Positions 58,101 through 64,000 of a stretch of 64,000 bases of DNA are shown here, piece by piece. The translations under genes were made by a program, and so were the position numbers. The notes under the pieces are model-generated. The model ran no database searches, was not told the origin of the DNA, and saw only the letters and a program-made list of their open reading frames with translations. Origin of the DNA: Chionis minor (lineage: Eukaryota; Chordata; Aves; Charadriiformes; Chionididae). Every line of letters begins with the position of its first letter. Positions within the stretch are counted from its first letter, which is position 1. Where the stretch lies: positions 186,001 to 250,000 of the forward strand of contig VZSF01004772.1 in NCBI GenBank assembly GCA_013398295.1, written 5' to 3'.

Positions 58101-61100
58101 CAACAAGCCATAACCATAGTTATCATACATAGTCCAAGTGAAGATAAGTATTGTATTATGTGGGATGAGATGATTACAAGCCTGTAAATGAGTTGTTTGA
58201 AGTGTTTTGTGTTTTAACAAGATAAAAAAATCATAAATAAAAATCAGCCAGAAAAGTGAGTGGTTTTAAGGAAGGTTTATTTAGATTCAGAGACCTGAAC
58301 AAAGAAACAGTACCAGTGTGCATTGTTCATAAAAGAAAGATTGATTTTTCTGATCCTGTGCTTATTTCAGGCGAAATCAAATTTGCTTTAATGGGACTTA
58401 GCTGTATATGGGAGTTAAGAAAGATCTGTGTCTTTCCATTATGCCTTCTGTGGCTGAGCACTCTTGAGATGGGTGTTGGAGTAATGTTAATATGTGTTTA
58501 AGAAATACACGAAGACTTTGATTTAAGATTAGAAAGATACTGTGAAACACTGTCTTGAGCTTCAGCATTCTGAAAATAGTATGTGAACGTGGTGGGGGTT
58601 TATGAAGTTGTCTTGAGTTTGTAATATCTTTGATACATATGTTCAATGTGTTTGGTTGTCCCATTGTACACAGATGAATCTCAGAAGCAAGTGCATTTAA
58701 AAAAACCCGAACAAACAGCTTCTAAAAAAACCGGAACAAACAGGTTCTAATAGTGGAAATTGTAATGTCCTTTGACAGGTGTATGTAACACGTAGCCTGG
58801 AATAGTTGTTGTTAAGTGCATGCTTCCTTTTCCCTGCTGTTGCTGTTCACTAACAGGTGTGACAAGATGTTAAACAAATCATGTAACTAATAGTTGTCCT
58901 ATTTCCAACACTCATTTTAATGACCATTAGTAGAAGACATAGTGTGCAACTGAGTGGATGGGGAGGTAAGTGCACAGCAGTCTTCTAGAACATAATCCTG
59001 TTGATGGAATTTTAAGGCCTGAGGTAACATATTTCACCTCTGAAATAACGAGGTAAATTGTAATAAGCAGCTGAATCACGCTCGGAAGAAACTATTTTGC
59101 CACATATATATTAAAATTGTTTAATATTTTTATGAATTTTGTTTGGTAATCTGAGATGCAGTCTTCAGGCATATGATTTGACAGCTGAATGTATGTTTAC
59201 TGGGATACTTGTTCTTAAGAAATTCTTGCTGAGCATTCTAAAATTTCTGGAAGCAGACAACACTGTGTGAGTCAGAGGGAAATGATGAAGATGATCTTGA
59301 TCATGCACTCTTAAGTATGGTTTCTCACAAGTGCAGAACTGGCTGACTGAATGATTGCCTCCTGCTATGGATAATGCTGTTATGTGCTCAGTTTAGGGAT
59401 TTTGCTGTCAAAAGGGTATTAACTGGATAATGATCATACTATCCTCTTTGTTTTTACAGTTGGTAAGACTTACGAGGGTAGAATAAAAAGAAACATTTCT
59501 GGTGTATAGGATTAAAGAGCTTTTAGTATTTCAGTGAAACTGAACAGGGTGCTTTCTAAATAAACTTTCTTCCTAGTTCTTATTTCATGTCTAGAAAGTT
59601 ACAGTTGCTCTTAACAACAGCCAGAACAGCTGTGATGAGTGCATGTGAGTAGCGGACATTGTTTGAATTTAAAGAACGTTGTCCAGTCTTTCTGAACTTA
59701 TGTCAGCTGAATTTGCCATTTGAGGTGTGGTGGCTGTGACCTGCCCCTTACACTAAGTAAACTTGAGAACTCATGCTTTCAAACTTCTGACACACGTGGG
59801 TCTATGTTTAATTAGGAACAGTTTGTAAGTTCAACAGATAACCTGTTATTTCTGTAAGTATGAAAGGCAGCTTGAATAAGTTTGAATTTTAAGATATGTT
59901 TGAAACTCTGTAGAAAAAAGTTTGAGTCAGAGCATGGGAGTTGGTTTCTACATTACTTGATCTGTGGCATAGCTTAAGATTTCTGTAGTATCCTGGTATT
60001 GCAGTATTTAAAAGTACGAACAGAATTACCCCCAAAGGTAGTATAGTGTCTGCATGTAAACTTAATTTAAATTAAACTGAATCACAGAATTGCAGTGCTT
60101 GCAGACATTTGCTTGTGCATGGAATTTATTTTCAAACTTTTTAATGTATAATTATTTTTAACAGGATGACGAGTCCTTTAACTTGCATAATAGCAACAGT
60201 CCTCATCATGGGGCAGATATAAACCGAAACTTTGAAAATGAAATTCCGCTGGAGAATGGCAATGCTTCGATTACATCTCAACAGATCATTCAGTCTTCAG
60301 CTTTCCCTCAGGCAGATGTTCTTTCCAGCTCACTTGAGGCAGAGCATAGGTATGTACTTTATATAATGCGAAGAGTGTTCCTTCGTGGTAAGTGAGCATG
60401 TCATGAATTCTTACTAGTTCAGAAGTCAGAATCTGAAAACTGAGAACATGTAAAAAGTTTAATGAGTACTGTGAAAGCTTAACTTTTAGACACGTACTAA
60501 TTTAACATGAAATATGCTTTGTTTCTACTAGGCTTGTGTGCTGACTTAAACTTGCTTTGCTAAAAATTTGATGTATACTTGCTTATAAAGAAATAAAGGA
60601 AACTGCCTAGTGACTTCATCCCTCTGATTTTGATCTGCGTGTCTAGGAGGAACAATGCATGTAATTGCTATTTGTATTAATAATACTTTAAATGCTCGAT
60701 TTTATGTAAAACTCCACTGAGTGTTTTCTCATGGTTAAAGTAATTATTCCTGTAGATGACTAGTTGATGCTGTCAGTTATATCACAAGGCATTGCACTGG
60801 CAAGGGAGAAAGAAACTCCAAAAAATGGTTGGTACAATTCTAGTATCTCATAAAAGTAACTTCAGTAGTAACTGGTAGAGATGAGAACGATGCTGCTGGG
60901 AAATCACAACTCAGTCTGGAGATGAGGTTGTTATGAGCTATGTCAGATTCCTACTGTTTCTGGCAACTACAGAATTACAGTAATTCATTAGATAGATTTT
61001 TTTTTTTAAGGAATAGATCATATGTATACATTGGACTAGAGAACTTTCCTCTGCAGGTACTCCAAAAAGGAAACTTTAATGACCTCTTACCTCTCATGAG

Positions 61101-63588
61101 TATAAAAAGTGAAATGCACCTTGCTGTGTTTCTTTTTTTTCCACTGTTGGCTATGGAGACAGAAATCTTTGGCCACTGGAGGCTGCTGGTGACAATTTTT
61201 TGACTAGAAGATGGGAGTCAAATCTAACTATCATTTTTCAATTTAAATGACTTTGAGTGGCTTCATAGAGTTTCTGGGCAAGTGTCTTGTCTTTGTGGTG
61301 TCCCGGAGAGGCTGTGTCTCCATACTGTCCCAGCCCTTTGGCTGTGACCTCTGCATGCATGTAGACAGATGTTATGCTAAGTCTTTTTTGTGGTAAATTG
61401 GACTTGAAGTGACCAGCTTAATGCGCAGGATATGTGTGCATATCTAGTAACAGTATTGGCACATCTTATACAAAATATATCTCAGGCTTTCCTTCTGCTG
61501 GGGAAATTTCCAACATGCAGCCATTCTGTTGGTGTCAGGTTTGCAAATCTGAATTTTAATTTTTTTTTTTAAGTAGTTCACACTTTTTAAATGATTCTAG
61601 AAGCCTGGTGTCGCTTTAAAGGGACAGCGGTCATGCTAACTTTAGACAATGTTGCTTGAAAGTTAATTAGCCATTGCCCTAAATTTTGTTTACGTTAACA
61701 GGAGCTCTGTAGCTATTCACTTCATTGTACACAATGCTGTTAACATTTTAGCTTGCTTGCAGTAAAACTTTCTAACTCAAATTACTGTTGCCAAAAATAC
61801 AACTATCATTGAACGGCATTTGGCATTGTGAATCTTCTTCTGTATGTCTGTACAAATACACCTATTCTCTTATTGGAGGGTTTTGGATGACTTCCATGTT
61901 ATTTGTGCTGCTTCCTGAGGATTCAATTGTTCTTGGTTATCACATTCACAATTTGGTTCAAATACTACAGAGGATGTAATTTCCATTTCTGTTACTGTCC
62001 TGTTAACTTTTTTAAGCAGACTAGTGCTGTTCTCCCCTTCTCCTTCTACAATTCCAGTCTTTTATTATGGTTTTAACAACAGTAATTGGCAAAACCTGCA
62101 AGTTTGCCCAATGCACATCCACTGTGCACATTCGTTAACACATATATGTAGGCAGAACTTGAAACATCTCTGTGTGTGTAGCAAATTCCTTAATGTTGTT
62201 TTCTTTAATTTAAAGGTTGTTAAAGGAGATGGGCTGGCAGGAAGACAGTGAAAATGATGAAACATGTGCTCCACTAACAGAGGATGAGATGAGGGAGTTC
62301 CGAGTCATTAGTGAACAGGTAACGCAAAGTTAATCTTCCAGTATGAACTTGCAGTTGTCTACCCTAAATGCCTGCCTTTGAGAAGGATCTGCAGTAATTT
62401 TTATGGTTAGGGATGTTGCCTTTTCAGTACCATTTCAGTATTGTGCTTGTGCAAGAATAGTTGCTTTAAAAAGATAGTGGACCAATGCTCTTTGTGGGTG
62501 AGGCTTGTTCTGAAAATAGCAAGGGAAGGATAAGGGAGTACTTCTGAGTAGTTTCGGCATTGCTGGTGGTAGGGTTGCACAGGCTTTCCAGTTTCTCAGC
62601 ATAGCCTGGGGAAAGGGAATTTTCTTTCAAGGTTTTTATAGTTTTCTTCCCTCTCCAAAATCTGAATTTTCTGCTGGAAACTGAGAGACGTTTAGTTCAT
62701 TAGTAACAAAGTCTGAAAAGGCAATCTAGACTTGATTTTTTTTATTTTTTTTTAATTAGGAGTATTGTATATACCTGATGGAGTCAGTGAGGAGGAGCTG
62801 AAAGGGAGAGTCTTGTGCAATGTTAAGTCTGAATATTTGGTTTTTCCATAAGTCTAGCTACACATGTATTAGTTAGAGCATTTGTAATATTAAGCCCTTA
62901 AGCTTATTGCCCAGCTTCTGCACTATGCGTGTAATTCCTTTCTTGTTGTAGAATCAGTTATTTCTCTCCAGTGTCTTTGACTTTCCAGCTGCGTCAGGTA
63001 GACAGATGGGGAACACATATTGGGATACCCATTCCTGCCTGTTGCTTCTCCTCTTCTGGGCCCCTTCCTTTATTGCAGACTCTGCCCTTCTTAGCACAGA
63101 TGTTTTGCAGCACTGTGGAAAAAGGGACTGCATTGCAGGAGAGTCCATGTGGGAGGAGGGATCACTGGGGCAAGATGTCTGAGGAAGCTGGGGAGAAGAG
63201 GGTAAGCTGTCATTCACTGCAGGAGCTTAGCGCGATTGGAAGCACTTGGGTACAAATGGCTGGCCCAAAAGTGAAGGCTCTCAGGGGAGTTTTCCTTTGT
63301 GTGTATACACGGAAAGGTAGTTCCGTGGATCTAATGTAGCCCAGAGATGAAGACATAGAGGATGTTGAAATGCAACAGATTGTTGTGCTTAACTTCTTCT
63401 TTCTCTACATACATTTTTTTTTTTCATTTCAGTTACAAAAAAATGGCCTTCGAAGAAACGGTATTTTGAAAAATGGCCTCATCTGTGATTTTAAATTTAG
63501 CCTCTGGAAAAACAGCACTTTCAAACCTGCTCTGGAGAATGAGGATTCTGAGACGAGCAGCAGTGATACATCAGATGATGATGTGTGA
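43135..63588 (+). CDS. GPBP1: GPBP1 (vasculin), complete coding region in ten exons
   Basis: GC-rich promoter-binding protein 1 is a nuclear regulator of the vasculin family. From family knowledge it binds GC-rich promoter elements. Ten plus-strand exons (63+124+224+67+185+141+165+185+103+156 nt) join in frame to 470 residues and a stop, close to the human length of about 473. Landmarks: N-terminus [40 protein letters not shown]; a Gly/Arg-rich region [11 protein letters not shown] near residues 90-105; [76 protein letters not shown]; and the acidic serine tail [10 protein letters not shown]. The DDDV ending and exon sequences fit GPBP1 rather than the paralogue GPBP1L1. The start is fixed by a TAA codon directly before the ATG. 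All splice sites are GT-AG. Confidence 0.97.
43198..45470. other. GPBP1 coding intron 1, left part
   Basis: AT-rich intron after the start-codon exon. Chance frames only; no clear repeat. Confidence 0.55.
45475..45945 (-). mobile_element. ERV/LTR-like relic, copy 2
   Basis: Reverse-complement copy of the relic at 15390-16620 without the younger LTR. It gives the uninterrupted order TACTAAAAGACTAAACACAG then CACTGTACCAGCTGCTAGG, matching the two sides of the copy 1 insertion site. It also contains CAGAGAAAGAATCCAATAAG and TTGAGAGATATTAGTTGCTT at its ends. Confidence 0.65.
46684..46877 (+). mobile_element. ERV/LTR-like relic, copy 3, left part
   Basis: Matches the 3' half of the relic: AGTGTTATCAACATTTTTCT, CCAGCTGCTAGGAAAATTAC, up to ACCATATTATAACCCTAAG. 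It is then interrupted by the CR1 at 46915-48430. Confidence 0.65.
46915..48430 (-). mobile_element. CR1 LINE, 5'-truncated (copy 4), split by a solo LTR
   Basis: 3' end at the left (CATAGAATTTTAGG...GGCTTGGAAGGCACC). Minus-strand frames give [60 protein letters not shown] and, beyond the [23 protein letters not shown] and [20 protein letters not shown]. The [19 protein letters not shown] block is cut from GG-VADTPEG by the 255-bp insertion at 47768-48022. It lies antisense in GPBP1 coding intron 1. Confidence 0.95.
47768..48022 (-). mobile_element. Solo LTR (255 bp) inside CR1, 6-bp target duplication
   Basis: Termini TGTGG...CCACA, flanked by AGCCAC at 47762-47767 and 48023-48028. Both flanks belong to one continuous CR1 copy, so the insertion is clear. 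On the minus strand it has a TATA-like CATATAAAGC (47841-47850) and GGCATGCATGGGAGCATGA upstream. The short length and 6-bp duplication fit class II (alpharetrovirus or ERVK-like) avian elements. No internal genes. Confidence 0.9.
48430..48510 (+). mobile_element. ERV/LTR-like relic, copy 3, right part
   Basis: GATTTATTCTAATTAAATC... to CTCTTGACAAC continues the relic exactly where copy 3 left part stops at 46877, as in copy 1 (CCCTAATTAATTTATTCTAA). Confidence 0.65.
48511..49882. other. GPBP1 coding intron 1, right part
   Basis: Intronic sequence with a slightly GC-rich patch at 48840-49000; no coding exon in phase. Nothing recognised. Confidence 0.5.
49883..50006 (+). CDS. GPBP1: GPBP1 coding exon 2
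   Basis: Residues 22-62 plus one nucleotide, [20 protein letters not shown] and on to PNIGRPNG. Acceptor CCCTTTACAG; donor GGGG|GTATAA is weak beyond +4. Confidence 0.95.
50489..50712 (+). CDS. GPBP1: GPBP1 coding exon 3
   Basis: Residues 63-137, including [20 protein letters not shown], the [20 protein letters not shown] segment and [11 protein letters not shown]. Acceptor AATCTAAG, donor TTT|GTAAGT. Confidence 0.95.
51358..51424 (+). CDS. GPBP1: GPBP1 coding exon 4
   Basis: Residues 138-159, [20 protein letters not shown] then VW and one nucleotide. Acceptor CTTTTTTTCAG, donor TGGG|GTGAGT. Confidence 0.95.
51425..53226. other. GPBP1 coding intron 4, left part
   Basis: AT-rich intron. The only recognised element is the CR1 scrap at 52641. 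Confidence 0.55.
52641..52697 (-). mobile_element. CR1 3'-end fragment
   Basis: ATCATAGAACGGTTTGGTTT followed by GAAAGGGACCTTTAAAGATCATCTAG is the reverse complement of the last ~55 bp of a CR1; nothing more of the element is present. Confidence 0.8.
53227..53899 (-). mobile_element. Solo LTR (673 bp)
   Basis: Begins TGTCATGGTTTGGG and ends CCTCAAACCAGGACA on the plus strand (TG...CA, imperfect inverted ends). On the minus strand it has a TATA box GTATAAAAGCTGAGG (53563-53569 region), giving minus orientation, antisense to GPBP1. The flanks TATAG and GTTAG may be a decayed 5-bp duplication. Same family as 11155-11916 but better preserved. Confidence 0.85.
54479..54663 (+). CDS. GPBP1: GPBP1 coding exon 5
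   Basis: Residues 160-221, [20 protein letters not shown] and on to [14 protein letters not shown]. It is preceded by a long T/C tract ending CCCCCCAG. Donor AAG|GTGAGT. Confidence 0.96.
55477..55617 (+). CDS. GPBP1: GPBP1 coding exon 6
   Basis: Residues 222-268, [20 protein letters not shown] through [11 protein letters not shown]. Acceptor TTTTGTTTAG, donor GAG|GTAAAG. Phase 0 at both ends. Confidence 0.95.
56100..56264 (+). CDS. GPBP1: GPBP1 coding exon 7
   Basis: Residues 269-323, [40 protein letters not shown] and the acidic [14 protein letters not shown]. Acceptor GCACATCAG, donor AAG|GTACTT. Phase 0 at both ends. Confidence 0.95.
56463..57905 (-). mobile_element. CR1 LINE, 5'-truncated (copy 5)
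   Basis: 3' end at the left: AATCATAGAATCATAGAATCG and GGTTGGAAAAGACC, two tail repeat units. Minus-strand frames give [60 protein letters not shown] and, near the 5' end, [20 protein letters not shown] and [11 protein letters not shown]. Several frameshifts. It lies antisense in GPBP1 coding intron 7 and is the copy that extends furthest into the reverse transcriptase. Confidence 0.95.
57906..60164. other. GPBP1 coding intron 7, right part
   Basis: AT-rich intron between CR1 copy 5 and exon 8; nothing recognised. Confidence 0.55.
60165..60349 (+). CDS. GPBP1: GPBP1 coding exon 8
   Basis: Residues 324-384 plus two nucleotides, [20 protein letters not shown] to [11 protein letters not shown]. 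Acceptor TTTTTAACAG, donor AG|GTATGT. Confidence 0.95.
60350..63432. other. GPBP1 coding introns 8 and 9 (excluding exon 9)
   Basis: Introns 60350-62215 and 62319-63432. They contain T runs and chance frames such as 62971-63339, with no splice support or family match. Confidence 0.55.
62216..62318 (+). CDS. GPBP1: GPBP1 coding exon 9
   Basis: Completes Arg385, then residues 386-419, [20 protein letters not shown] and [14 protein letters not shown]. Acceptor TTTAATTTAAAG, donor CAG|GTAACG. Confidence 0.95.
63433..63588 (+). CDS. GPBP1: GPBP1 last coding exon
   Basis: Residues 420-470 and [54 protein letters not shown]. Acceptor TTTCATTTCAG. Confidence 0.97.
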   Translation, partial: LQKNGLRRNGILKNGLICDFKFSLWKNSTFKPALENEDSETSSSDTSDDDV

Positions 63589-63910
63589 AGACTTCTGTAA
63601 CATCTGTAGAAGCCTGTTTTGATCTCATGAAAATTTGGGGATGTGTTATACAAAAAAAAATTTTCTAATTTATGTAGTAACATGCCCATTAGAGTAAGAA
63701 TGATGGGACTTTTCTCTGAAGAAAGCAAGGGATGTTGGGTGTGTTGAATATGACTATAATTTCTTTGTAAACAAATGTTCTAGAATGAGGACTTGGGTTG
63801 ATCCAGCATTGACTTTGTTCATCACTGAAGCATTTCTGACTAGCGATGTGACAATGTAACAAAGGAGACTTTCTCATTTAATAATAAAAGCGAAGAATTG
63901 TGTAATGTGT
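63589..63910 (+). other. GPBP1 3' UTR (proximal)
   Basis: AT-rich sequence from the stop codon to just past the first good poly(A) signal. Longer 3' UTR forms could extend beyond the window. Confidence 0.7.
63883..63888 (+). terminator. Poly(A) signal AATAAA
   Basis: AATAAA about 295 nt after the stop, followed by a GT-rich stretch (TTGTGTAATGTGTTG). Probable proximal polyadenylation site. Confidence 0.7.
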
Positions 63911-64000
63911 TGCAAAGCTTCTGCCTTAAAATGTCCAAGTCTATAAGGAAAAAAAGGGCAGCCTGACACAGTGTTTTCCTTGGCAAGTCATTTCTTTCTT

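Noticed and set aside
62971..63339. 122-codon plus-strand frame in GPBP1 intron 9
   Set aside because: Not in phase with the flanking exons, no good splice pair, and no recognisable protein features.
43135..63588. Assignment as the paralogue GPBP1L1
   Set aside because: The sequence ends DDDV and has exon sequences such as [13 protein letters not shown] and [17 protein letters not shown], which fit GPBP1. As I recall it, GPBP1L1 differs in these and has a different C-terminus.

Overview
This is vertebrate nuclear DNA, most likely from a bird. The evidence is AT-rich, intron-dominated sequence with two CpG islands, several 5'-truncated CR1 LINEs carrying the avian 3' end (ATTCTATGATTCTA-type), and avian-style solo LTRs. 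Two conserved host genes lie head to head, as they do around human 5q11.2. MIER3 is on the minus strand at the left and GPBP1 (vasculin) is on the plus strand at the right. Gene identities come from exon-by-exon translation and recognition of the proteins; no search was run.

Region by region. 1-9.8 kb holds the 5' part of MIER3: six coding exons (9788-9812, 7419-7564, 5378-5512, 3873-3993, 1561-1646, 1292-1364) with matching splice phases. The gene runs off the left edge just as the ELM2 domain begins, and its first coding exon is probably inside the 581-bp N gap (10034-10614). 9.7-10.9 kb is the MIER3 CpG island. 10.9-23.6 kb is intergenic; it contains two solo LTRs, an older ERV-like relic and an exact 282-bp duplication around a single N, probably an assembly artefact. 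23.7-24.7 kb is the GPBP1 CpG island, with GC boxes, a perfect CRE and a second N gap. 24.7-43.1 kb is GPBP1 5'-untranslated intron space with three larger CR1 copies and one older LINE relic. It also holds a coding-like antisense segment near 41 kb that I cannot identify. 43.1-63.9 kb holds all ten GPBP1 coding exons (470 codons plus stop), the 3' UTR and a poly(A) signal. Its introns carry two more large CR1 copies, a CR1 3' scrap, a solo LTR and a three-layer nested insertion.

MIER3 is a chromatin corepressor scaffold and GPBP1 is a GC-rich-promoter-binding regulator. Nothing in the sequence shows that they act together; they share only a neighbourhood. I found no clear new biological system. 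The best leads are the antisense two-exon reading frame at 41.2-41.6 kb, the nested LTR-in-CR1-in-ERV structure at 46.7-48.5 kb with intact target duplications, and possible sex-chromosome (Z or W) linkage.
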